NCBI RefSeq assembly: GCF_011044175.1
Contig: NZ_CP049057.1
Span: 124,001 to 188,000 of the forward strand
DNA: 64,000 nt
Source: Rasiella rasia
GTDB taxonomy: Bacteria > Bacteroidota > Bacteroidia > Flavobacteriales > Flavobacteriaceae
Direction: 5' to 3'
In this document: positions 33,968-42,725 of the stretch, piece by piece
How positions within the stretch are numbered: the stretch's first letter is position 1
How the letters are laid out: the number at the start of each line of letters is the position of its first letter
Made by a program: the position numbers and the translations under genes
Notes under the pieces: generated by a model
What the model saw: the letters and a program-made list of their open reading frames with translations, nothing else
What the model was told of the DNA's origin: nothing
The model's database searches: none

Positions 33968-36900
33968 ATGAAAAAGATTTCCTTTGGAATGTTAGTAGCG
34001 TTCTTTAGCTTGTGTATTGGTCAAACCGTAGCCCAAACGCTTACAAGCCAGATAGATGAAAAGCTATCACAATTGGTTGAATCCAAAAAACTACAGGCAA
34101 ATGACCTTACTTGGGCCATAACCGATCAGAACGTTAGTTCAACAAGCGGCGTTGTACATATATATTATAGACAAGTTGTTAATGGTCTTGAAGTGTATGG
34201 TACTGAGTCTGGGATGCACTTTACTGCAGACGGTTCTGTGCTAACTCAAAACAATAGATTTATTAATGGCGCTGCTAATAGAGCAACAACAGGTGCTAAT
34301 CCTTCTATTTCTGCTGTTCAAGCTGTGCAGGCGGCTGCAGACCAGCTTGGTTATGCACAGTCTGGAGGTCTTTCGGTTATTGAAAGAAAGTCTGGAGCGT
34401 CGCAAGAGACTCTTATCTCAAAAGGTGCTCTATCGCTAAGTAATATACCTGCAAAATTGACCTATCAGTTAGATAATGCAAATCAGCTAACATTAGCTTG
34501 GGACCTTTCTATACAAGAAGTTTCAGGTCATGATTGGTGGAGTGTTCGTGTAAATGCGTCTACTGGAGCTATTATAGACCAAGTGAATTGGATTGTAAGT
34601 TGTAACTTAAGTCATACGCATGGTACAGATGAAATTATAGATTACAATAAAAATTTATACGATATTCCTAATTATACTGAAACGGTGGCACCAACAACAA
34701 CGATGCCTCCTAATAGTTACGAAGTTATAGCAATGCCAATTGAGAGTCCTTATTTTGGTGCTAGAACTATTGAAACGAATCCTGCAGATGTGTTAGCATC
34801 ACCATTTGGATGGCACGATACAAACGGTGTAGCTGGTGCAGAATTTACTGTTACAAAAGGAAATAATGTAGATGCCTATGAAGATGGTGATAACTTCGGA
34901 TTTCAGCCAGACGGTGGAGCAACACTTGATTTTACTGGGGCTGCTTTCCCTTTCAATCAAATTTATACAAATACAAATCAGTATGAATCTGCAGCCATTA
35001 CAAACTTATTCTACTGGAACAACATTATTCATGACGTTCTTTTTCACTACGGTTTTGATGAAGCTGGAGGGAACTTTCAGGAGCTCAATTATAGTGGGTC
35101 AGGAGCTGGAAGTGATTCAGTAAATGCAGAAGCTCAAGACGGTTCTGGTACGTGTAATGCAAACTTCGGAACGCCACCAGATGGTAGTAACCCACAAATG
35201 CAGATGTATATTTGTGGTGATAAAGATGGAGATTTCGATAATTTAGTAGTTGTACACGAGTATGGTCATGGAGTTTCAAATAGATTAACAGGAGGACCAA
35301 GTCAATCTGGATGTTTAGGAAATACCGAGCAAATGGGTGAAGGATGGAGTGATTATCTTGGAGCTATACTTACTATGGAGCCTGGCGATATGGGAACAGA
35401 CTCAAGAGCTGTTGGTACTTATCTTTTTGGTCAAGGACCTGGAGGAGGTGGAATTAGACCTTTCCCCTACAGCACAGATTTCGGTGTAAATCCACAAACT
35501 TATGACGATATCAAAACAGCTGCGGTACCTCACGGTGTTGGTTCTGTTTGGGCTACAACACTCTGGGAAGTTACTTGGGAGTTGATAGCAGAGTACGGCG
35601 TAGATAACAATATCTATAACTTTACAGGAGATGTAAATCTAGATGCAGGTAACGTACAAGCGCTTGCAATTGTAATGGAAGGAATGAAATTACAACCATG
35701 TAGCCCTGGTTTTGTAGATGGTAGAGATGCCATTTTTGCGGCAGACCAAGCTTTATATGGCGGTGCCAATGAATGCTTCTTATGGGATGCATTTGCAAGA
35801 AGAGGTTTAGGAGTAAGTGCTGATCAAGGATCTTCGAATAGCCGTTCTGATGGTACTGAGGCATTTGACACACCATCTGGAACAGCTGATTTTGCTGCGC
35901 CAAACGATGTTTGTGAAGGAAGCCCTGTAATTACAGATCTTGGAGGTGGAAGCCCATTTGGTGGAGTATATTCTGGACCTGGTGTTACCGATGATGGAAA
36001 TGGGAATACTTATTCTTTCGATCCAGTTGCTGCAGGAGCAGGAATCCACACAATTACTTATACAGTACAAGATGGTGCATGTTCTCTAGCTTCTTCAGAC
36101 TCTGATGATATTGAAGTGATTGCTATTGCCGCAGCTCCAGCTACAACAGGAGACGACATTGTTTGTGGAGAAGAAGATGCAACAGTTACTGCTACACCAA
36201 ACGATCCAGCAAATATTATTTTGTGGTACGACGCCGCTTCTGGAGGAAACGTTTTAGCTGAAGGAACATCATACACATTTAGTCCAACAATGACAACGTC
36301 GGTTTACGCACAAGAGCGCCCGCCATTGCCAACGTCTAAGCTAGTTGTGTCTGAACTTACGTTTGAAACACCAGATAGACTTGAAATTCAAAATGTGGGA
36401 GAAGCATTCGATTATAGCGGTTACACCGTTGCAATTAGTGACCAACCTTTCGGAACTCTAAATAACGTGAACCCAGTGACACAAACATTGGGGAATATGG
36501 GAGCAGATTCTGTAGTGGCATGGAGTGATGATTCTGGTAGTGGTGATTACTGGGGTTCTAACATCTGGTGGGGTAATGGTGACGGATGGGTTATCATTAT
36601 TGACGACGTAGGAAATGTTGTAGATTCAGTTTTCTGGAATATGACAGAACAAGATATTTCGGGATTAAATGTTACAATTAACGGATTTAATATAACGGCA
36701 AACGATCTTGATTTTATGGGTGATGGTATTTCACTTACTGTTACTTGTAATAATTCATTTAGAAGAGTTGCAGATACTGATACTGGAGCAGACTTCGCAG
36801 ATGTTTGTTTGGCATCAGATTATGGTACGCCAAATACAGATATCGGTGATGTTTCTGGTGACTTAGGATGTTTAAGTCAGCGTGGAGAAGCAGAAGTATT

Positions 36901-37429
36901 AGTTGGTGTAGATACTACAGATCCAGTTGTTACTTGTCCTGCAGATGAGAGTGTAACGGTAAATGCTGGCGAACAATATACATTGCCAGATTATACAACA
37001 ACAATCGTTGCAACAGATAATTGTACAGTATCTCCAGTAATAACTCAAGATCCTGTTGCAGGTACTCAAGTAGGGCCAGGAGTAACAACAATTACGATTA
37101 CGGCAACAGACGATGCTAGTAACGAAGCATCGTGTACATTCGATGTAACTGTAGAAGAACTCTTAAGTGTAGAAGATATAGCATTAGCTAATGGTATTGC
37201 ATTGGATCCTAATCCAACTGCAGGAATGCTAACACTTAGTAATACTAGTTCTTTAAATCTTACAGACGCTATCATTACAGACGTAAATGGTAGAGTGATA
37301 TCAACCATAGACCTCTCAGGAGCGGGTGCTTCAACTGCAATTTCTTTAGAAAGAGTGGCAACTGGGCTCTATTTTGTAAGAATTAATTCTGAAACAGCTA
37401 GTGTTGTAAAACGAATCGTAAAAAAATAA
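33968..37429 (+). CDS. Secreted M36 (fungalysin) metallopeptidase with T9SS sorting domain
   Basis: An 1153-residue secreted peptidase. Order: signal peptide (about 1-22), FTP-type propeptide (about 50-200), M36 catalytic domain with zinc motif HEYGH at 430-434 and third ligand E458 (GEGWSD), then Ig-like or PKD-type segments (about 640-780), a lamin-tail-like domain starting near SKLVVSELTFETPDRLEIQN, an HYR domain (DPVVTCPADESVTV to CTFDVTV), and a type A T9SS sorting domain (LDPNPTAGMLTL, ending KRIVKK). It probably degrades extracellular protein. It is a single-gene unit with a terminator just after it. Confidence 0.94.
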   Translation: MKKISFGMLVAFFSLCIGQTVAQTLTSQIDEKLSQLVESKKLQANDLTWAITDQNVSSTSGVVHIYYRQVVNGLEVYGTESGMHFTADGSVLTQNNRFINGAANRATTGANPSISAVQAVQAAADQLGYAQSGGLSVIERKSGASQETLISKGALSLSNIPAKLTYQLDNANQLTLAWDLSIQEVSGHDWWSVRVNASTGAIIDQVNWIVSCNLSHTHGTDEIIDYNKNLYDIPNYTETVAPTTTMPPNSYEVIAMPIESPYFGARTIETNPADVLASPFGWHDTNGVAGAEFTVTKGNNVDAYEDGDNFGFQPDGGATLDFTGAAFPFNQIYTNTNQYESAAITNLFYWNNIIHDVLFHYGFDEAGGNFQELNYSGSGAGSDSVNAEAQDGSGTCNANFGTPPDGSNPQMQMYICGDKDGDFDNLVVVHEYGHGVSNRLTGGPSQSGCLGNTEQMGEGWSDYLGAILTMEPGDMGTDSRAVGTYLFGQGPGGGGIRPFPYSTDFGVNPQTYDDIKTAAVPHGVGSVWATTLWEVTWELIAEYGVDNNIYNFTGDVNLDAGNVQALAIVMEGMKLQPCSPGFVDGRDAIFAADQALYGGANECFLWDAFARRGLGVSADQGSSNSRSDGTEAFDTPSGTADFAAPNDVCEGSPVITDLGGGSPFGGVYSGPGVTDDGNGNTYSFDPVAAGAGIHTITYTVQDGACSLASSDSDDIEVIAIAAAPATTGDDIVCGEEDATVTATPNDPANIILWYDAASGGNVLAEGTSYTFSPTMTTSVYAQERPPLPTSKLVVSELTFETPDRLEIQNVGEAFDYSGYTVAISDQPFGTLNNVNPVTQTLGNMGADSVVAWSDDSGSGDYWGSNIWWGNGDGWVIIIDDVGNVVDSVFWNMTEQDISGLNVTINGFNITANDLDFMGDGISLTVTCNNSFRRVADTDTGADFADVCLASDYGTPNTDIGDVSGDLGCLSQRGEAEVLVGVDTTDPVVTCPADESVTVNAGEQYTLPDYTTTIVATDNCTVSPVITQDPVAGTQVGPGVTTITITATDDASNEASCTFDVTVEELLSVEDIALANGIALDPNPTAGMLTLSNTSSLNLTDAIITDVNGRVISTIDLSGAGASTAISLERVATGLYFVRINSETASVVKRIVKK

Positions 37430-37451
37430 ATACGTTAATACATTAAGAATG

Positions 37452-37484
37452 AAACCCTGATAGGTAATTGCCTTTCAGGGTTTT
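37452..37484 (+). terminator. Terminator after the M36 peptidase gene
   Basis: AAACCCTGA (37452-37460) pairs with TCAGGGTTT (37475-37483), a 9-bp perfect stem with a 14-nt loop, followed by a short T run. It starts 22 nt after the stop codon. Confidence 0.75.
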
Positions 37485-37597
37485 AGTTTGGTATTATTTT
37501 TGAAATACCCTTAGTGAAGTATTGTTTTTGTTGTTGAAACATAAAGTAAACCTTGCCTCAAGTGTCCCTAAAAAGAAACAATAGCACTAAACATACA

Positions 37598-37626
37598 AAA
37601 GCCTCTGATGATTCATCAGAGGCTTT
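37598..37626 (-). terminator. Terminator of the superoxide dismutase gene, possibly bidirectional
   Basis: A 14-bp perfect inverted repeat (AAAGCCTCTGATGA at 37598-37611 with its complement at 37613-37626) lies 20 nt beyond the minus-strand stop codon. T runs occur on both sides (TTTTG on the minus strand, TTTATTT on the plus strand), so it may stop transcription from either direction. Confidence 0.85.
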
Positions 37627-37646
37627 ATTTATATGTTAAACAGTGG

Positions 37647-38243
37647 TTATTGAATAATAGCAGCACAACTTATACGTGCTCCTGCAGCTCCCGAAGGTTG
37701 AGAAACAAAATCATCTACCCCTTGATGCACGATAACAGCCTTACCTACAATATCTTTCTTTTCATCGCCGCAACCAATACACCATTGGTCTGTAGTGAAA
37801 TCAATGACACCATTTCCTCTTGCATTCGCCTCGAAATTTCCAATATCTCCAAGGTGATATCCATCTTCTGACCCCCATTTACCATGACTTGTGAATGTTG
37901 GATTCCAATGACCTCCAGTAGATTTACCATCATCTGATGAACAATCGGCTTTTTCATGAAGATGAATGGCGTGAGTTCCTTCAGATAGGCCTTCTATTTC
38001 TGCAGTAAAGTACACCTTTCCTTCATGTTCTATAATGACAACTTTACCTTTAGCTTCACTATCACTTTTTGGGTATAGCTCGAAAGACAGCTTTTTATCT
38101 TTAGCTACCACTTTTTCAGTAGTGTTTTTTGTAACCTCTTCAACAACAACTTCCTCCGTTACTTCTTTTTCCTTCACTTCATCCTTGCAGCTTACTAGCC
38201 CTAAAACGGCTAAGCTCATTATTGCAATGCTAACTTTTTTCAT
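37647..38243 (-). CDS. sodC: Cu/Zn superoxide dismutase lipoprotein
   Basis: A 198-residue lipoprotein (lipobox LVSC, Cys at about residue 19), a Glu/Lys/Val-rich linker to about residue 50, then a Cu/Zn SOD domain. Metal ligands are visible in HAIHLHEKADC, GGHWNP, HLGDIGN and VIVHQGVDD, and the active-site Arg is in GAARISCA-type context (AAGARISCA). It is predicted to dismute superoxide in the periplasm or at the outer membrane. It is a single gene with a strong terminator. Confidence 0.95.
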   Translation of the reverse strand: MKKVSIAIMSLAVLGLVSCKDEVKEKEVTEEVVVEEVTKNTTEKVVAKDKKLSFELYPKSDSEAKGKVVIIEHEGKVYFTAEIEGLSEGTHAIHLHEKADCSSDDGKSTGGHWNPTFTSHGKWGSEDGYHLGDIGNFEANARGNGVIDFTTDQWCIGCGDEKKDIVGKAVIVHQGVDDFVSQPSGAAGARISCAAIIQ

Positions 38244-38320
38244 ATTTAATTGATTTAATTATTTTTCTATCTTCTAAAAGTAGGAAGTATGTTTTTGTTA
38301 CCCAAATATTTCACAAAAAC

Positions 38321-38809
38321 TTACCATTGCTGTTTAATGAGCTCTTTGGTTTCTGTAATACCACGTTTTAAATTTTCGCATAGTATAAGTGTCTTATCTA
38401 TTTGCGTTTGAGCGCTCTTAAATCGTGATATATAATAAATAAGACTTCGTTTTTTTCCAATAGATAATCTTTCAAATAATTGAAAACCCTCTGGGTCGGT
38501 CTCTAAGACAACCATAAAAGCTTCCGGAACTTCTACACCATACTTGCTAGTATCTTCAAACAATTGTAACCAAAAATGCTCTTTAGGGGTTACACCCAGT
38601 TCGGTCTGATATCGTTTTCCAAAACTTATGAGTATTTCATCACCACGCTGGTGTAATTTTCCATGAAAATTAAGTTTTTTGTTGTTGTGATAAGCTGTAA
38701 GTGCCACTCTAGTTTTATTGGCATCTAGAAAAGGTTTGGCAAGTCTCAAAGGAATAATTACACCATGAGTTCCAGTTATGGTTACTTCAAATTTCTCCGA
38801 CTTTATCAT
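38321..38809 (-). CDS. DUF1905/YdeI (OmdA-like) family protein
   Basis: About 162 residues from the ATG at 38809. The N-terminal half is a DUF1905-type beta-barrel (FEVTITGTHGVIIPL; LNFHGKLHQRGDEILISFG). The C-terminal half is OmdA-like helical (FERLSIGKKRSLIYYI). I use 38809 because its ATG overlaps the stop of the upstream hydrolase gene in the coupled form ATGA; a longer reading from 38866 begins inside that gene without family support. It is the second OmdA-type protein in the window. Confidence 0.82.
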   Translation of the reverse strand: MIKSEKFEVTITGTHGVIIPLRLAKPFLDANKTRVALTAYHNNKKLNFHGKLHQRGDEILISFGKRYQTELGVTPKEHFWLQLFEDTSKYGVEVPEAFMVVLETDPEGFQLFERLSIGKKRSLIYYISRFKSAQTQIDKTLILCENLKRGITETKELIKQQW

Positions 38810-40023
38810 GTAATTAATGAAGTAATAACTTGAGTTTCGCTGTGCAATGTTTTGTGAACTGGACATTTGTCGGCTATTTGCAAAATACGCTGTAGCTGTT
38901 TTTCATCTAAGGAGCTGGTGATTTTTATCTCACGGGTAAATGTGTCTATTTTGGCAGATGGATCTTTTTCACATGCTTCACAATCTTTTGCATAATCTTT
39001 CGAATAGCTAGTGTGCACTTCAACGTTTGCAATGGGCCACTTTTTACGCCTTGCATACATCTGAATGGTCATAGCAGTACAGGCAGAAAGACTACCAGCT
39101 AATAATTCGTATGGGGTAGGACCAAAATCTTTACCACCAACACGAATAGGTTCGTCTGCCTTCAAATAATGCGTGCCTAGTTTCATTAATGTTGTGAATC
39201 CGTCTTCATCATCTAAACTAGCTACGGCGGCATGTGTTGTTTTTATGGTTTGTTCTACGGGTACTTCAATGTAGCGCGCCGCCCAACCAGCTATGACTTT
39301 GCCCACGTACGATGCATTCTTCTTATCAATTAATAAATGCTCAGAACCATCGAGTGTTACAAAACTTTTTGGATGTTTGGCAGCGTGATAAATTTCTTCA
39401 GCATTTTTAATAGAAACAGTTGCATCTTGTGGCGAATGCATAATTAAAAGAGCTTTATTTAATTTCCGTGCTGCATTCTCACAAGAATGTGCTTCTAAAT
39501 TATCTATAAATTGTTTTTTAAATGTGAAATCGCGCCCCGCAAGTTGTACAACAGCTTCTCCATCAGATTTTATAGTGTCTAGTTGAGTTCCAAATTGTTT
39601 TTGAACATGCACAGGATTACTAGGCGCGCCAATGGTAGCCAATGCTTCAATACTATCAATTTCTGAAGCCGCAAAAATCGCGGCTGCTCCTCCTAAAGAA
39701 TGCCCAACAAGTAGGCTAGGAGCCTTAAATTCTCGCGCAAGAAATTCTGCAGCACTTACAAGATCTTCAACATTACTAGAAAAATTGGTGTCGGCAAAAT
39801 CTCCATCACTATCTCCTAGACCAGTAAAATCAAAACGTAAAACGCCAAAACCTTCACTAGCCAATGCCTTACTCACATTTCTTACGGCACTAAAATCTTT
39901 TGTGCATGTAAAACAGTGTGCAAAAATTGCGAAATTGTGAGGGTCGCGCTCTAAGGGCAAGTCAATTCTTCCGGAAAGTGTTTTACCGTTTGCGTTGGTG
40001 AAGTTTATTTTACTAGATTTCAT
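38806..40023 (-). CDS. Fusion of alpha/beta hydrolase and OsmC-like peroxidase
   Basis: A 405-residue two-domain protein. The N-terminal hydrolase (about 1-250) has the nucleophile elbow GHSLGG at about 101-106 and a late catalytic-His region (LDGSEHLL). The C-terminal OsmC domain (about 270-405) carries the two peroxidatic/resolving cysteines in SACTAMT and DKCPVHK. OsmC/Ohr proteins reduce organic hydroperoxides; the hydrolase may release the lipid or peptide substrate. It is coupled (ATGA) to the DUF1905 gene. Confidence 0.92.
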   Translation of the reverse strand: MKSSKINFTNANGKTLSGRIDLPLERDPHNFAIFAHCFTCTKDFSAVRNVSKALASEGFGVLRFDFTGLGDSDGDFADTNFSSNVEDLVSAAEFLAREFKAPSLLVGHSLGGAAAIFAASEIDSIEALATIGAPSNPVHVQKQFGTQLDTIKSDGEAVVQLAGRDFTFKKQFIDNLEAHSCENAARKLNKALLIMHSPQDATVSIKNAEEIYHAAKHPKSFVTLDGSEHLLIDKKNASYVGKVIAGWAARYIEVPVEQTIKTTHAAVASLDDEDGFTTLMKLGTHYLKADEPIRVGGKDFGPTPYELLAGSLSACTAMTIQMYARRKKWPIANVEVHTSYSKDYAKDCEACEKDPSAKIDTFTREIKITSSLDEKQLQRILQIADKCPVHKTLHSETQVITSLIT

Positions 40024-40078
40024 ACCGTCTGTTTTTTATGGCGTTAAATATAACCCAGACAAATTTTGTGTTTATTGC

Positions 40079-40759
40079 CTAAGGCGTTGAGCTACCAGAG
40101 AAGTCGGGCGTAAAGGTAATTCCTAACAATAGCCTATTAAAATCTGGACCATCTAGATGAATACGCTGAAATCCAATTCTCGATTTTATGAGGTCGCTAA
40201 ATTTATGACCAACACCTAAACCCAACCAATTTTGTGCAAACGTGGGCTCATTTCCAACATTGAGCCAAATTTCATTATATATATCTGCACTCCATGTGTC
40301 TGAAAATGGATACGTAAATTTCGCCATATACCGAAACCAATGCCTTGTGTCTGTTGTTCCATTTTGTACAATAAATCTATTCTCAAGTCTTGCACGGTGG
40401 TCTATTTTTGCTTTCCCAATAGTATGGTCTAGGAGTATGTCTTCAACAATTCTATGCTCGTCGAAAGACTCAGGAATTTCAGATTGATACGAAAAATCAT
40501 TTCTGAAATAAGCATAACCCGCTCCTACAGAAAGCCCTTTCATTATTCGATATTTTACTCCTGTTCTTATCTTAAACTGTTGTATTTCGCTGGCAAGCTC
40601 AAAGAAGCGAAATTGGGTTTGTAGCTGGACTGAAAACTTCTCGGAAACTTTACTATTGGAGGCCAAGATATACCATGCTCCTAATTCGTCATTTTCAGCA
40701 TTTTGAGATACTGCGTTAACTGCTACTAACAGCAAGATTACCAAACATATTTTTTTCAT
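40079..40759 (-). CDS. DUF2490 family outer-membrane beta-barrel protein
   Basis: A 226-residue protein with a signal peptide (cleavage after AVSQ, about residue 19) and alternating strands of the DUF2490 type (ELGAWYILASNSKVSEKFSV; FKIRTGVKYRIMKGLSVGAGYAYF is in the second third). The final strand is followed by a short FSGSSTP tail rather than a terminal aromatic residue. The function is unknown. It begins 1 nt after the stop of the S9 peptidase gene, so it is co-transcribed. Confidence 0.85.
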   Translation of the reverse strand: MKKICLVILLLVAVNAVSQNAENDELGAWYILASNSKVSEKFSVQLQTQFRFFELASEIQQFKIRTGVKYRIMKGLSVGAGYAYFRNDFSYQSEIPESFDEHRIVEDILLDHTIGKAKIDHRARLENRFIVQNGTTDTRHWFRYMAKFTYPFSDTWSADIYNEIWLNVGNEPTFAQNWLGLGVGHKFSDLIKSRIGFQRIHLDGPDFNRLLLGITFTPDFSGSSTP

Positions 40760-40760
40760 A

Positions 40761-42710
40761 CTATTCTTCTGCTTTTATTTCTACATTTTTAATTTTATCA
40801 CCGTCCATCGGTGACGTACCGTCTCCTTTTAAGTACATATCTAAAAAGGTTTTAATTTTTCCGTAGGCCTCAATCTGATTTTCCTTTTTAACAAAACCAT
40901 GCCCTTCATCTTCAAACAAAACATATTCTACTGGCACACCATTTTTGCGAACACCCGCAACTATCTCGTCACTTTCTACCTGTAATACGCGTGGGTCTTT
41001 TGCGCCTTGCAATACCATTAGAGGCTTAGTTACCTTATCTGTATGAAATAACGGAGAAATCTGACGCAATCTAACGGTGTCTGCCGTATTGGGATCACCC
41101 ATTTCTGTATACAGGGCATCTTTAAAAGACTCCCACCATGGCGGAATGCTCTTTAGTGTTCGTAGCCAATTGGTAACACCAAAGATATTTACACCTACAT
41201 TAAATTCTTCTGGAGCGTAGGTAAGAGCCGCCATCGTCATGTAACCACCGTAAGAGCCACCAATAATGCCAATGCGTTCTCCATCGATGTTTTCTTGCGC
41301 AGCCAGCCAGTCTTTTCCTGCAACACAATCTTTTAAATCTTTATCACCGTGATTGCGGTCGTCCATTTTATAGAATGTTTTTCCGTAGCCACTGCTCCCG
41401 CGATTGTTCACGGCTAAGACAGCATATCCGTGATTTACCAAATACTGAATTGTACTATTAAATCCTTGCCGCGATTGCCCTCCTGGGCCACCGTGTACCC
41501 AAACCAATGCTGGCACAGGGTCTTCTTTAGTAGCTTGCTGTGGCTCATAATAAATCGCAGGAATTTCAAGTCCGTCAAAAGATTTGTAACGGATTACTTT
41601 GGCAGTAACTAAATCTTCATTGTTTATCTCGTCGTTTAAATTTTCCGTTAGGCGCGATAACTTTTTTGTTGAAAGATTATACGAGTAACTATCTGAAGGT
41701 GTATGAGAACCCCCAACACGAAGTAATACGGCTTCTTCATCTCTAGAGAACGATACGCTCGTGATTTCCTTATTTTCAAAACTTGGAAATTCTACTGCTT
41801 TCCCAGACGAAACTTCGGTTACTTCTAGGGTGTTTTTAGCATCTTCATTTATAAAAGTGGTTTGGTAACTTCCTTTATCTGTGAACGAATAGCCATTTAT
41901 ATCCCATTCGCGTGCTACTACCTTTTCCGAAGTACCTTCTTCAAAATTATATTTCATTACATAACTAAACTCGCTACCCTCGTCTGTAGTATAATAGAAG
42001 CCACTACCGTCGGGCGCCATGTCTTGCGGTCGGTTAGCGCTAGGCGCAGTATTAACTTTAGTTTTTTTGTTTGTTTCAGTGTTCAACACAAACAAATCTG
42101 AGTCGTTAGTGTTTATTGGACTCACCAAGGCGATATATTTTTTGTCTTCGCTTATACCTGCAAAATCGAAACCTTCTTCAATTTGGTATATCATTTTTGG
42201 AGTCATAGTTTCTATGTCCATTTCATAATGGTCTAAAAATCTGGGATCTCTTTCATTACTTCCGTAGAAAAAACTTTTACTATCTTTAGACCAACCTCTA
42301 AAAAGTGCTCGTACTTTGGTAGTAGGAGTAAGGGCGGTAATTTCGGCACCATCTTTCATGTAAATTTTGAAAATTTCATCTCCGTTTCCATCCATTCTAA
42401 ATAGAATACGATTGTCTTCTGGAAAATAGGAGATTCCATATATAGATGCGCTGTCACTTTTTGTAATTGGTGTTAACTCACCACCACCTTCTGGAGTTGT
42501 GTACATATTATAGATTCCAGAGCGATTGCTGGTCATTAATATCGTACTCTTATCGGCAGAATACCCATTGGCAAAGGCATTCTCGTTATCCATAAATTGC
42601 TCTATGGTGTATTGCTGTATTTCCCTGTTCTCGGCTACCTCCTCTTTTTTGGTTTCTTTACAACCTATTAAAAGACATAGGATGGCAACGAGTGCGATTA
42701 GTTTTTTCAT
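40761..42710 (-). CDS. S9 family prolyl oligopeptidase lipoprotein
   Basis: A 649-residue lipoprotein (lipobox LIGC, Cys at about residue 17) with an N-terminal beta-propeller (about 40-380, TolB-like repeats) and a C-terminal alpha/beta hydrolase domain. The nucleophile is S486 in GGSYGG, the acid is in GAKDPRV, and the His is in DEGHGF. It is predicted to be an envelope-bound dipeptidyl or acylaminoacyl peptidase. It is followed by DUF2490 and preceded 15 nt upstream by the BNR protein, so the three form one unit. Confidence 0.93.
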   Translation of the reverse strand: MKKLIALVAILCLLIGCKETKKEEVAENREIQQYTIEQFMDNENAFANGYSADKSTILMTSNRSGIYNMYTTPEGGGELTPITKSDSASIYGISYFPEDNRILFRMDGNGDEIFKIYMKDGAEITALTPTTKVRALFRGWSKDSKSFFYGSNERDPRFLDHYEMDIETMTPKMIYQIEEGFDFAGISEDKKYIALVSPINTNDSDLFVLNTETNKKTKVNTAPSANRPQDMAPDGSGFYYTTDEGSEFSYVMKYNFEEGTSEKVVAREWDINGYSFTDKGSYQTTFINEDAKNTLEVTEVSSGKAVEFPSFENKEITSVSFSRDEEAVLLRVGGSHTPSDSYSYNLSTKKLSRLTENLNDEINNEDLVTAKVIRYKSFDGLEIPAIYYEPQQATKEDPVPALVWVHGGPGGQSRQGFNSTIQYLVNHGYAVLAVNNRGSSGYGKTFYKMDDRNHGDKDLKDCVAGKDWLAAQENIDGERIGIIGGSYGGYMTMAALTYAPEEFNVGVNIFGVTNWLRTLKSIPPWWESFKDALYTEMGDPNTADTVRLRQISPLFHTDKVTKPLMVLQGAKDPRVLQVESDEIVAGVRKNGVPVEYVLFEDEGHGFVKKENQIEAYGKIKTFLDMYLKGDGTSPMDGDKIKNVEIKAEE

Positions 42711-42725
42711 TGTTTAGTTGTTTAG

